DNA from: Mermis nigrescens
Taxonomy: Eukaryota; Nematoda; Enoplea; Mermithida; Mermithidae
Length of the DNA stretch: 64,000 nt
Reading direction: 5' to 3'
Assembly (NCBI GenBank): GCA_036768485.1
Contig: JAVLUZ010000154.1
Span: 25,409,637 to 25,473,636, forward strand
Made by a program: the position numbers and the translations under genes. The notes under the pieces were generated by a model. That model was not told the DNA's origin and searched no databases. It worked only from the letters and a program-made list of their open reading frames with translations. Below, one piece after another: positions 1 through 9,900 of this stretch (its first letter is position 1; each line of letters starts with the position of its first letter).

Positions 1-167
1 GCAGCGCCAAGATGGCAGGCTAAGTCTGGTCTTGAAAAATTGAACCATTACCGATACTAATTTAACCGTTGTTTATCCTTTGAAATAGATCCGTGCACTT
101 TTTTGTTTTTTATTTTTTATTTTCTATTACTTTTTCACTAATTTTTACCAAATCTTACTTTTTCCAG

Positions 168-398
168 AACGATTTTCACAAAATCGCCTGCGATAGAATC
201 GGCAGTTATGTTTTGGAACAGCTGTGGAACTCTAGCGTTATTAGCGGCCAGATGCGCGAAGAATTAGCTTCGATTTTGGCGAAAAAGCAGGCGGCTATGA
301 TATCAAACCAATGGGGAAAGATAATTTGGTCCAAGTTTGACCTGAACGCTTTCGTGAATAACAAAAAGCAGTGGAAGGCGAAATTTGCGCAAACTTGA
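168..398 (+). CDS. NOP9: NOP9-like Pumilio-repeat protein, last exon
   Basis: Terminal exon of about 76 codons. It begins after a pyrimidine-rich acceptor ending TTTCCAG at 161-167 and stops at TGA 396-398. The peptide starts NDFHKIACDRIGSYVLEQLW and ends WSKFDLNAFVNNKKQWKAKF. The helical pattern (GSYVLEQLW, then a basic segment with NQWGKIIWSKFDL and a final K-K-x-W) resembles the last Pumilio-like repeat and C-terminus of NOP9, a nucleolar RNA-binding protein used in 18S rRNA processing. Family knowledge gives the role; the assignment rests on pattern recognition of one exon. Upstream exons lie outside the window. An AATAAA follows 31 bp after the stop. Another Pumilio-family protein is the main alternative. 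Confidence 0.65.
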   Translation, partial: NDFHKIACDRIGSYVLEQLWNSSVISGQMREELASILAKKQAAMISNQWGKIIWSKFDLNAFVNNKKQWKAKFAQT

Positions 399-428
399 TT
401 TTGAACCTTTAGATTTGACGTTTTGTTA

Positions 429-434
429 AATAAA
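429..434 (+). terminator. polyadenylation signal of NOP9-like gene
   Basis: Canonical AATAAA 31 bp after the TGA of the exon at 168-398. Confidence 0.6.
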
Positions 435-581
435 CTATTTTTTTGCTCAATGTTTCGTCCATTAAATTTGTACATCGCGCTGAATCGAGTTTCAAAGGAT
501 TTTAATCAATATTTGACTGCATTCGTATAATTGGTTCGTGTGCAGCACAAATATACGGAAAAGAATTGATGGAAAAAGACT

Positions 582-664
582 TAGCACGAGTGGGGTTCGA
601 ACCCACGCGGACATTCGTCCAGTAGATCTTAAGTCTACCGCCTTAACCACTCGGCCATCGTGCT
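582..664 (-). tRNA. tRNA-Leu (anticodon UAA)
   Basis: Read on the minus strand, the acceptor stem AGCACGA pairs fully with TCGTGCT, with discriminator A at 582. The D-arm region is TGGCCGAGTGG (A box). The anticodon stem GTAGA/TCTAC encloses loop CTTAAGA, giving anticodon UAA. There is a long class II variable arm, and the T arm is GTGGG-TTCGAAC-CCCAC (B box GGTTCGAACCC). The A discriminator and UAA anticodon make it leucine rather than serine. A TTTTT tract (573-577 on the plus strand as AAAAA) just downstream fits a Pol III terminator. No intron. Confidence 0.95.
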
Positions 665-948
665 GGTGACGGACAGTCCTCGCATGTAATGTCAGACAGC
701 GAAAGAATAATCTGTAAAGAGCCGACACTGTTTACAAATCGGACAATTTGTGAAGTGCGCATATTAATAGCGAAAGTCGTGTACTCACATTTGTTCGAGT
801 TGAGTTTTTCTCCGTATGTGTGTACAGTATGTACGTACGTTACAACATTTTGGAAATCCCATTATTGACTTTGGGTTCCCGTTGCCTTGAAACAAAGAAG
901 TGAAGCACTCTAACCCTACTGTTTGGTTAAATCCATATATTTTTTCAG

Positions 949-1076
949 CAGTGAACGTTTTTTACAAGGGTCCTTCAAAGAAAAAATTGAAGATTCCTAA
1001 AGCGTATCTGAAGTACCGCCAGAATAGGCAGATTTTAATACATTTTTTGGGTCCGCTTTTGCAGTCCAACGCACAA
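949..1076 (+). CDS. Possible internal exon A of an unrecognised gene
   Basis: Open segment between a good acceptor (ATATTTTTTCAG, 937-948) and a GTATTG donor at 1077. The reading frame gives VNVFYKGPSKKKLKIPKAYL followed by KYRQNRQILIHFLGPLLQ and SNAQ, a basic segment then a hydrophobic helix. It ends in phase 0 and matches the phase of exon B at 1922. I do not recognise the family. A second CAG 3 bp inside the exon makes the 5' boundary uncertain. Confidence 0.4.
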
Positions 1077-1921
1077 GTATTGGTTGTTTGGCCTTTGTAA
1101 GCTGATTAATTTGACGGTACTTGTGCATTCATCCCCCCGTCGAATTTTTTCTATCTTTTTTAACATTATGGTATATACAGTATTACACCATTATGATATG
1201 TCTATCATATGATATAATTTGACTTTCGCAATTTAAAAAGTTTGTCTCTCTCAAATATGTCTAAATGACATGAAAAACCTATGTTTGTACCATGTTTTTT
1301 GTTTGATGTCAAATTTTTTTACCATTTTTTACCCATGACCGTATACAAGGCGGGCAGCGGCCGAATCCTAAGGGTCCGACAAGACGAAGATTGCCAAGAA
1401 TAGCACCAACAATTTCATTCTGAGGTCTATGCACATACTTATCTGGAAGAGAGACCGTTAGATTCTATTGGAACTCGAGAACTGTAGACGCACGGCATGG
1501 CTGATCTTGGGGAGGTGTTCAAGAATTGAGCATTTTTAGGCCAAAATGACCTCAAAAATTGGTACAAGCGGTGTTACAACTACGTTATTACACAGTTTCT
1601 GGTCAATTTAAGGCACTTTAATGGAAAATTTTCAATTTAAATTCATTTTCGGCCTTAATTTTGCCTCATCCTCCCCCATGAATTTCCTATTTTTCCGTTC
1701 CGGGGTTCTAGAGACACCACCAAACCCCTCTCTCCACGTGCATGTCTGGTCCAAACTCCCCACGCATACATATGTATGCCCGTGTGACCTGCGCGTTGTA
1801 CGAACACATTGTTTTATATTCTGAGTTTTTTTACTGTACCTACCTGTTTTTATCGAATACTTTTATTGTTATTTAATTAGAAACTTTTTATCTTACATAT
1901 TTTTTGTTTTTATGTTTGCAG
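1077..1921. other. Intron-like stretch with repeat remnants
   Basis: No gene seen. 1320-1480 and 1497-1750 resemble dispersed repeats: the phrase GCATGGCTGATCT near 1496 recurs at 8585, and both copies continue similarly for about 250 bp. The remainder is unassigned AT-rich sequence. Confidence 0.5.
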
Positions 1922-2149
1922 CCCAATAATTATTCTCACTCATTTTCGAAAGATAGTTTTTCTGAATCATTCTGGCCGATGACTAGTGCTGAAAATGATC
2001 CTGATCTTAACGATCAGAGTGAAGATGATGAGGAGGAGGATGAAGATGCGTCGGCCGTGGATTCGCATTTGCAAGATGCTTTAGAATCGGTCCTTGCCGC
2101 GGCTGCTTCGTACAATAACAACGAACCGTCGACTTCAGCCTCTGCTCAA
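1922..2149 (+). CDS. Possible internal exon B of an unrecognised gene (acidic)
   Basis: Exactly 76 codons between acceptor TATGTTTGCAG and donor GTATGG, phase 0 at both ends. Composition is protein-like: a Ser/Phe-rich start (NNYSHSFSKDSFSESFW), then an acidic run DQSEDDEEEDEDASAVDSHL, an Ala-rich helix and a Ser/Thr tail. Acidic low-complexity segments of this type are common in nuclear proteins, but I recognise no domain. It probably belongs with exon A by phase and strand. Confidence 0.45.
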
Positions 2150-2758
2150 GTATGGACTTGGTCGATCCAATTCTAGAACTGAATCTCATGGGCATTATTC
2201 ATTCGTTTAGGGAAGTCAGAGTTTAAGGCATAGTTGGAAAAGTTAGTATTTTGTTGGATTCCTTGTATTTCTTAACAATCCTCCATTTTTTATCAAATTT
2301 GGCGCATTTCAAAATTTCTGCTTGATTCAGGCGCCTTTTTTTAGTTAGGATGAGGTTATGAACAGATGCATAGCTATATAAGAAATAGGTTGACTAGTCT
2401 CTCTAAAATTTTGAATGTATGAGCATTTTTTACAAGGATTCCCGGAGGGAAAAATTGAAAATTTTTGGAGGTCCTGATGGGAAACGTCGAGAAATTATAT
2501 TTTTATCACATTTCGTTTTTTTTTGGCCTCGATCTTTGTACTTTTTCATCTCATAAATACCCTGAATTCTTAGGCCTCCTATCGTCGTCACGTCATAATT
2601 CCCGCTGTTACAGGTATCCAAATGACCAGATATGCGCGTGGCGGTGTGGGACCATACATGGGCAGCGACCAAATTGTGGGGCGTCCGATGGGGGCGAAAT
2701 TGCCAAAAATGGCACCAAAAATTCCAATTCTGGGGTCTACCGATTTTTTTGGGGGGCC
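2150..2758. other. Intron-like stretch, no gene seen
   Basis: AT-rich. 2642-2760 looks like a degenerate member of the dispersed elements (CATACATGGGCAGC near 2652 resembles an M1 left end). Nothing else recognised. Confidence 0.45.
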
Positions 2759-3110
2759 CAGACCATACGTGTTCCTAGAGGATTAACCCTACGTCATCTC
2801 CCAGAATGGCAACTGACCGTTCCCCGCAAAATGGCTGTCTGTGACCCACCCCAGAATTGTCTATTATTCGTTAAAGTTGATAAAAGTTGCCCTTTTAAGC
2901 TTTTTAGTTCATTTTTACTATATTTTATTCAACTTACTCAATTTTTTCAAATTTTTTGAGAATTGTTTCACGTTTTTATGTCCTAGAAAGAAGAAGCATT
3001 GTCTTAAACGTCAAAAAACAGTATTTTTGACGTGCACCCTTCGTTTTTTGGCCCAAAAAGACACTTTTTTCTGGGCCTGATCCCTTCTAGAATTCCCATG
3101 CTGTACATGG
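2759..3110 (+). repeat. M2 repeat element copy
   Basis: It starts CAGACCATACGTGTTCCTAG and ends CCCATGCTGTACATG. Internally it matches the TSD-flanked copy at 29518-29922, including TGCCCTTTTAAGC, AGAAGCATTGTCT and TTTTTGACGTG. The right end lies 20 bp upstream of possible exon C (3130), so part of that 3' splice region abuts transposon DNA. Confidence 0.7.
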
Positions 3111-3129
3111 AAGAATATGAAATTTTCAG

Positions 3130-3223
3130 AGAAAAATGCGGCGAAATGACGGCTAAAAAACATGAGATTGAAGTTTTTCTTAGAAAATTGCTCGAAACTA
3201 ATCAGAAATTGCAGATAGCATAG
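3130..3223 (+). CDS. Possible terminal exon C of an unrecognised gene
   Basis: Acceptor GAAATTTTCAG, then an open frame ending at TAG 3221-3223. The peptide is EKCGEMTAKKHEIEVFLRKL then LETNQKLQIA, a charged heptad-like helix. It needs a phase-1 entry, whereas exon B leaves in phase 0. Either another exon is missing between them or C belongs to a different transcript. No family recognised. Confidence 0.35.
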
Positions 3224-3337
3224 TTTTAACGCTATTTTATAATTATGCCAGTATTTTATTTATTTTGGTCCCAACAAGCTCAATATTTGACTCCCCAGAC
3301 CGGCCATGCTATACACACATCTTCATTATACTATGAC

Positions 3338-3606
3338 CATAGGTGAGCAGCACCAAAATTCTGGAGAAAGGGTGCAAGATTTTTCAAAGGTCAAAAAAGG
3401 GTCTTAAAAATGGTGGTATAGCGAAGAAACACAATTTTTCAACGTTTCTCATCGAGCACTATCCATTGGCATCAAAAATTGCGAGAAAAAACAAAAAATT
3501 CAAAAATTGAATTCTGGTGGGGGTATTTTGGTTTTGTGGGGGGGGTATTCGAACTTATGGCGGGGTGCATACCTCTCCCCCCCCCCCCTTCCCACGCCTA
3601 CGTGTG
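3338..3606 (+). repeat. M1 element copy
   Basis: Left end CATAGGTGAGCAGC, right end CCCACGCCTACGTGTG, internal AACGTTTCTCATCGAGCACT and TATCCATTGGCATCA as in other M1 copies. No clear TSD. It ends 222 bp before the preferred TAF13 start, so it is part of that gene's upstream region. Confidence 0.8.
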
Positions 3607-3827
3607 ACTGACCCTACAGTGCGTCCGCGAGCATCCGGCGACGGACCCCCGAATCGACAGATGCCCTGAAATGAATTCTTTGGTGCTTTTCTGACGATTT
3701 TGCCTCGTAGAACCCCCAGAATTTGGCGCTGCCGGTCTGTGTTAATGGCTTACGCTCATTTACTCCGTTTTTTTGACGAATGCTATGTGTGCATCTCGCT
3801 TCAAACTTCAATACTATGAGTATTTCA

Positions 3828-4196
3828 ATGCTGAAAATTTTTCCCGAACAAAAATGCAACTGGATTTGTCGTCGCCAGGTCGGTTTGGCCGAGAATTCGA
3901 CCAGCAAGCGAAAACATTATTTCCTGCGAGAATTGCGCTGCATGATGTACGGATTCGGCGACGACAAGCAGCCTTACACCGAAAGTGTCGAATTATTGGA
4001 AGAGATAGTCGTCGAGTTTATCAAAAACTTCACTCTGAAGGCGCTGGACGTCGGAAAAAGTGGAAAAATTCAGTTGGAGGACGTTTGGTATTTGATAAGA
4101 CGCGATCCGAAGAAATATTGCCGAGTCAAAGATTTGCTGACTATGAACGAAGAACTGAGAAAAGCCCGAAAAGCGTTCGATGAAGCTAAATATTGA
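3828..4196 (+). CDS. TAF13: TFIID subunit 13 (TAF13)
   Basis: Encodes the TAF13 histone-fold subunit of general transcription factor TFIID, which pairs with TAF11 in the nucleus. The conserved body is SKRKHYFLRELRCMMYGFGD then DKQPYTESVELLEEIV, the histone-fold helices, and a near-invariant tail VKDLLTMNEELRKARKAFDE ending AKY. The gene appears intronless here. From ATG 3828 the protein is 122 residues, close to the usual ~124. In-frame ATGs at 3780 and 3816 would give 138 or 126 residues with an unconserved N-terminus, and a spliced upstream start cannot be excluded. The N-terminus lacks the acidic run of vertebrate TAF13. It is flanked by transposable elements on both sides: M1 at 3338-3606 and a mariner-type MITE 42 bp after the stop. 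Confidence 0.95.
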   Translation: MLKIFPEQKCNWICRRQVGLAENSTSKRKHYFLRELRCMMYGFGDDKQPYTESVELLEEIVVEFIKNFTLKALDVGKSGKIQLEDVWYLIRRDPKKYCRVKDLLTMNEELRKARKAFDEAKY

Positions 4197-4237
4197 AGCG
4201 CGAATTTTTCTATTTCTTTCATAACTGCTCAAAGCTA

Positions 4238-4461
4238 TAGTCCGTTTCATTTAACTTTGCGGTTTTCTTTTGAATTTAATCCGCATGAATCAGGCTACAA
4301 AAGTAGTTTAAACTTTTGATGCAGTAATGCGGTTTGGCAATAGCAAGCATCTCGACGTAACTCGATATACTGTATAATATCATAACTTATCTATTAGTTT
4401 AAACCACTTTTGTAGGCACTTTAAATTCTTTTAAAACCTCAAAGTTTAATGAAACAGACTA
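4238..4461. mobile_element. Mariner-type MITE (224 bp)
   Basis: Ends TAGTCCGTTTCATTTAACTT and, inverted, TAGTCTGTTTCATTAAACTT. The imperfect inverted repeat runs for about 45 bp and a second internal inverted pair uses AGTTTAAAC. Flanked by TA on both sides, consistent with Tc1/mariner insertion. Related sequences occur near 5912, 54792, 54954 and 56324. Confidence 0.75.
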
Positions 4462-4920
4462 TATCTGCTTCGGCTTTAAATGATTGCGTCTATACAATCT
4501 GCTTGCAAGTAAACACGCATCTAAAGGTAGCACTAGTATAATTTCATATACCAAAATTAAATTTTGGTATGATTTTGGTAGGCACTTGCTGGACTACCAA
4601 TATATTTGAATTCTGAGAATTTTGTTATATCATACTCTTATCATATTAAAACCCCGGAAAATATGAAAGTATTTTTGATATAATTTTGGTATAGTGGTAG
4701 CACTTTTTCCTTCTTTCACTCCATTACCTTACCCGCACATTTTGTTCGCTTGATGCTATAGGTATTTTCCAGGTCATACAACTAGAGACCGGATAGTTAA
4801 GGGCAAAAAAAGGGGGAAGGGCATATTCTAAAGCAAATTTTGGTAATTAGCATAGTACTACATCTCCACCAAAATGCTTAGATCAACATAATTTTAATTC
4901 TACATACAATTACAGCACAA
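4462..4920. other. No gene seen
   Basis: AT-rich. 4540-4700 holds degenerate TTTTGGTAT-type repeats. No exon or RNA recognised. Confidence 0.5.
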
Positions 4921-5525
4921 TTAATTTACAAATTCATTATATGCCACAATGTTGACCATTCCGATATTTTCAAACGTGAACTTTTGGCGACGGTCACTTA
5001 AAATTAACTTGTATTGCGAAAACGACCTTTCTACATCAACAGACACTAACGGCGCATACAATGTTTTCAATCAAAAGTATCAGGGATGCGTCTTTTTGCG
5101 TATTATTCCAGAAAAAGCTTGAGAAGCGTTGAATTTAGTTTGAAAAGTGGAATACCGGCTTGTAGAAACGAACGCGTAAGGTCCGACTCAAATTTTCTGT
5201 AAATAGTAGATTCTTTGTCAGCTTTGTCGAAACTCTCACCAATAAATGCCTGTTTTTCGGTTGAGGATTTTAATTTAGCTGCCATTTCCTTGTGGCGCAC
5301 ACCGGCGATATGCTGGGAAATACGGTCCGACTGATGCCTTTCATCAGCTTTTATTACCGAATCGCAAATGTTACACTTTACTATCAATCCATCAGAAACT
5401 ATCGAATCACTTTTGGATTTTTCCGCAATGATGTTAAATTTACATCTGCCAATTTTCGGCATTTTTGCTTGTTCGTACTGATAGCAGATTGCAGAACACA
5501 TAAAAATGGACAATGCACCTTTCAC
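4921..5525 (-). pseudogene. hAT-like transposase relic, CGGBP1-type, internally deleted
   Basis: The N-terminal part (5525 to 5103) has a BED-like zinc finger: CNICDSVIKADERHQSDRIS then QHIAGVRHKEM (C-x2-C ... H-x5-H). It continues FESDLTRSFLQAGIPLFKLN, the segment that follows the finger in CGGBP1/hAT-like proteins. An in-frame TAA at 5103-5105 interrupts it, with recognisable residues beyond (YAKRRIPDT). In another frame, about 5070 to 4921, the C-terminal dimerisation segment APLVSVDVERSFSQYKLILS then DRRQKFTFENIG follows directly. The whole catalytic middle is therefore missing and the copy is dead. It is a transposon-derived sequence; the enzyme superfamily is inferred from the two conserved ends. 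Confidence 0.7.
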
Positions 5526-5689
5526 TTACGGTAACAGCATACCAAAACATAATATACTAAAAGATTCACCCTACCATTCGGAATATAGTTTCTTAAAATC
5601 ATGCAATTAGGTGCAGGTGGAGATGACTGTGCATTTTACGTGGAAATAAGGGCAAACAGTGGAAATAAGGACAAAAAGAAGTTAGAACT
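5526..5689. other. Spacer, no gene seen
   Basis: Short AT-rich stretch between the transposase relic and the TAGTCC-rich terminus. Confidence 0.4.
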
Positions 5690-5853
5690 TTTGTCCGATA
5701 GGTCGGACTAACTGGACTTAGTCCGCCAGAGAAAGGACTAGTCGTTTTCCGGACTAACGGGCTAAAAAAGACTAGGACTATAGTCCAAAGACTAAAGGGC
5801 TAAGTCCAGACTATAGTCCTTGCTAGTCCTTAGTCGGACTTTTGCCAACGCTA
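5690..5853. mobile_element. hAT-type terminus with TAGTCC subterminal repeats
   Basis: About 150 bp of TAGTCC/GGACTA units in both orientations ends at TTTGCCAACGCTA (5853). Read inward that is TAGCGTTGGCAAAAGTCCG, a TAGNG-type hAT terminus. The partner end was not found. Confidence 0.5.
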
Positions 5854-6599
5854 ATTACAGCTGGCTTCCTATTTTTGACGATACGAAGCAAGTCAGCATT
5901 GCAAGTTGCAACTATAGTCTGTTCCATTTCAAACGGCCCATTTCCACTTAAGGGCTTATTACTGTAGCAGAATATCTTACGGGTTAGGTTGTTGCGGCAG
6001 TTTGTAAGTTGTATCACATTTTAAGCGAAACACTTCAAACATCAATAAGAAGAGTTTAAAGCAGCCAGCTGCTATGAGTGCATAACTGAAGACGCCGCAT
6101 TTGCGGTGAAAACCTAATACAGTCATAAGGATTTGAATAAAATAGGCCATTTGGAATGGAAGAGACAATAGCAAGCAATTAACAAAAAGTAAAGATTTTA
6201 GATTATCTTTATATAATCTTATGTGAAGCACTGAAAATTATCTAAAGAAGGTTACACTTTTTTGAGGGGCCGTAGAATATACTTCGATTTCTTGCTTTGC
6301 TTGGAGAAAATCTGATTTTTGGCAGATTTTGCGGCTTTAGGCGTATACACAGGTAGCTTTTTCCTACATAGTTCTCTCCTTTTATATCCTAATTAATCCG
6401 CAATCCAAAGTATATTCGTCTTTTTCCGTTCCATCGGAGCATTTCTTTGCTAGTACCCTACTTTTAAGTAGCATGATTTGAGTAAATCGGTCAGTAAACA
6501 CATCAGGGTAACATGTCACAAAAATGACAGCTGTCCGAGAACACGGGAAACAACATTGTTCTTAAAATCAGCATTATCCTTTTTTAAACAAGACAACCT
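5854..6599. other. No gene seen
   Basis: Two overlapping minus-strand open frames (6231-5977, 6017-5823) look like chance. 5912-5945 resembles an end of the TATAGTCTGTTTCA MITE family. No other structure recognised. Confidence 0.4.
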
Positions 6600-8300
6600 T
6601 AACTTATCTAAACAGATCAAAGGTTTTCAGCATAAACTTTCGCAAATATTAGGTGTAAAGAACACTTACGCTCAGATTTGTTATCTTGACGTTACATAAA
6701 ACATTTTGAATAAATTAAGCTTCTGCAACGCTCTAAAACTAAATTTAATTTTAAGTGTAAACTTTACATGACTACTAGATGTAAAGAAAATATACAGTCA
6801 AATTCGTAATGCGGACCTAACGGAACATATTCCGAAAAAGTTTATATGTTTTCCAACGCTATGGAAGTAAAATAAAATTTTAGTGTAAACTACATAATGA
6901 CGATATTTGAATAGTGCGAACTTTACACAACTACTGGGTGTACAGAATAGTAACAATCATGTTCTTAATTCTGACGTTACGTAGAACACTTTGAAAAAAA
7001 TGCTTCCGCAAGGCTCCAGAACTAAACTTAATTTGCAGAGTAAACTTCACGCAATCACAGAGTGTGAATAAATTTTGAGTCGGACTCGTAATTCCAATAT
7101 TACTCTGATATTACGATCATTATTTATTCAAAAATTAAGTCTCCATAATGGCCTGAACGACGAATAAATATTAGATGTAAGCAACTTTACACTACTGTTG
7201 AGTGTAAACAAACGCGCCTAACTGGCGCATCACCTACGATCTCTGGCACATCTTTAGACTTAAGATTATGTCCAGATTCATAACCAGACAAAGTGACAGA
7301 AGAAAACAATACAGAAACACGTTTAAAAATCCCAATTCCCGACTTTACACCTCCCGAAAAAGCGAAATATTGATGTAAACAAACGCAATTGGCTGTGACG
7401 TGTACCCCTTAGAAGGTACTTTCTTTTCAGTCTATTAGGCATATCCAAACTCCTAAATGGAGAAAGTGGCGAACAAAAAACGGATAAAAAGGTATTTTCC
7501 ACCATCCAACACATTGTAAGCTTTAAAAATCTGAACCTGACTCCCTATTCAGTGTAGAGAAGTTCGGTTTTGGCCAATTTTGAATCGTTGTACGTTTGTA
7601 TGTGCAAAGCTTCTGTTCAACAAGATATTTGAGGTATTTGCTAATCAAAATGCGGAACAGTTTTTTCGCCCATTTTACACCCCTGATTTCGAACTTTACA
7701 CCCCATAAATAATACGATAATGCGTTTTTTGAACGCGGTTTGCTGCGACGTGTAGCTCTTAGAAGGTTCTTAATTTTTATTTTATTAAATTAATCCCGAC
7801 TTATAAGCGAAAAAGTTAGCACATAAATCTTAGGCAACATCTGTTTTTTACACTATTCCACTAGGGTGCAAAGTTCAAACTCCTAGATCTATTTCCTTGC
7901 ATAGTGTGAAAAAGCTTGCTGCTAAGCAGAGAGTAGTACTTAAGCCGTAGTACATGACTATCAGAAAAATTTCTTGGGACTCGTAACTAGAGTTCTTGGC
8001 AGACATCAAGAAGGCGAAAACACAACCGAAATTTGTCTTTACACCCACTGATTTTCACACTCTTTACACACCCTCTCAGGAAGTTATTCGAAATTTTAAA
8101 AAACCAAAAAGCATCATCTGGAGAATTTCTTCCTCTACAAATCTATGCTATTAAATTGAGTGAGTAATTTATACTGAGTTGTGTACAAGCTTCAGAAAAA
8201 AGTTACAAAATTCGCCAAACGCTGTAATGATACGCCAAAACTTTACACGTTCTTTACGCAGTCAGTGTTGAGTGTAAATAAAAACAAAAAACACCGGCAG
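6600..8300. repeat. Degenerate tandem repeat with AGTGTAAA/CTTTACAC palindromes
   Basis: The palindromic phrase AGTGTAAA...ACTTTACAC recurs near 6636, 6761, 6920, 7044, 7184 and 7343, then more loosely to about 8270. Units are about 125-160 bp, and intervening text such as CTTCCGCAAGGCTC and CGTAATTCTGACGTTAC is partly conserved between them. No coding sequence supported. Confidence 0.55.
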
Positions 8301-9625
8301 CGAATTTTTCATTATCTTCCTTTCAAAAGAAAACCGCACGTCCAAAATGCGTCCCGTTATAGGTGTAGGGGTACCTAATTATATTATATGTAGGTGGGCG
8401 CTAACGCGCTACCTATGATATATCGAATCGAAGCTATATCACTATTTGCCAGCTTATCGCTGGAGATAAGTTCTTAAAACTTATGCCCAAACATGTTTGA
8501 AATAAACTATACCAACATAAATGTTTTGTCGCTAATCAAGAATTTTTTAAACGTTTTTTATCTTTGACTTTGATTTATGCACAGCATGGCTGATCTGTGG
8601 GGGGTCAGTCAGTCTTGAGTGATAAAAATTGAGCGTTGTTTGGGCCAAAATGACCCCAAAAACTGACAAAAGCGCTAAAATAGCGTTGAAACTACGTAAT
8701 TACACAGTTTCTTGTTAATTTAGGGCACTTTTGAAGGAAATTTTCAATTTTCGTTCGTTTTCGGCCTTCATTTTGCCTCATTTTCCCAAAGAAATTCCCA
8801 TTTTTCCATTCTACTGGGGTCTAGAGACCCCCAACCCCCATGTGCATGTGCTTATGAACCAATATTTACTATCATTTCTGTTCTTCACGCATGCACAATG
8901 CATCGTTTATTCAACTGATCTATTTCAAGCACACTCATGATGCATACATGGCGAGGCGAGTCATGAGTCACGATCTACCATAATTAGTTAGGAGTAGATT
9001 AAGCAGGGCTATGTACAAGGAATCAGATGCAGAGATAAACGGCTGGCGCCGATCCTAGACCGAGTTTCAAATGCACTGTACACTACAACGCACACTGCTT
9101 ACAATAGTTAAATGGTTCCACGTTTGGCGTTTTCATGAAAAACGAGGCATATGAGCACCTTCAATGTTTCCGAAAGAGAAATGCCCCCGGGGGGGGGGGG
9201 TGGTTCAAACTTCCGAAACCGAGGTTTCTCAAATAGCGCCCATCAGAATGCATAACCAACACAACCCAATCCCGAGATAATTTCAACAACTTAGAACTTA
9301 AGGGTGGCTTTAGGCATACTTGTAAGAGCGGGAATGGCAGGATCCCCCCACCAAAAACCTTACGTCCCCCACCATCCCCAAAAGCCGGAAAAATTGTTGA
9401 CCCCCATTTTCGGAAAAGATCGAATATTTTTGTCTCGTTTTTAGGCCTTTTTTGGCCGTTTTTGACCCAAAGTTAGAGGTCCCTTACCCCCTCCTCTAAA
9501 AATGGCCGATACTCAGCCCCCACGCCAAAAAATTTCTGAGCCGTCACATCTTTGGTTAGGGCTCAGTAATGGGGTTCACAATCATTCCCGTTTCAATTTC
9601 CGCTTTCGCCTTCAATGCATAGAAA
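8301..9625. other. No gene seen; repeat remnants
   Basis: 8581-8860 matches the family at 1497-1750. A G-tract at 9189-9200 and the region 9330-9620 resemble degraded M-type elements. No exon supported. Confidence 0.45.
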
Positions 9626-9900
9626 CATACCTGGGCGTGAGGGGTCGGGGGGTATGCACCCCCTCCCCCGAGAAACCAAAATACCCCCCCAGAAACCCAG
9701 AAATCAAAATACCCCCAGATTTCAATTTTTGGAAATTTTTTTCGTTTTTTCCGCAATTTTTTGATGCCAATGGATAGTACTCGATGAGAAACGTTGAAAA
9801 ATAGTGTTTTTTCGCCATACCACCATTTTTAAGGCCATTTTTTGACCTTTGAAAAAATCTTGTACCCCTCCCTCCAGAACTTTGATGCCGCCCACCTATG
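9626..9900 (-). repeat. M1 element copy with 8-bp TSD CATAGAAA
   Basis: Starts CATACCTGGGCGTG and ends GCCGCCCACCTATG. CATAGAAA precedes (9618-9625) and follows (9901-9908) it exactly. The TSD is part of the phrase GCATAGAAAGCC found in the ~375-bp tandem array. Confidence 0.85.

Noticed and set aside
5823..6231. Two overlapping minus-strand open frames (84 and 64 codons)
   Set aside because: Hydrophobic, low-complexity, no homology pattern or splice context; partly overlap a MITE-like end.
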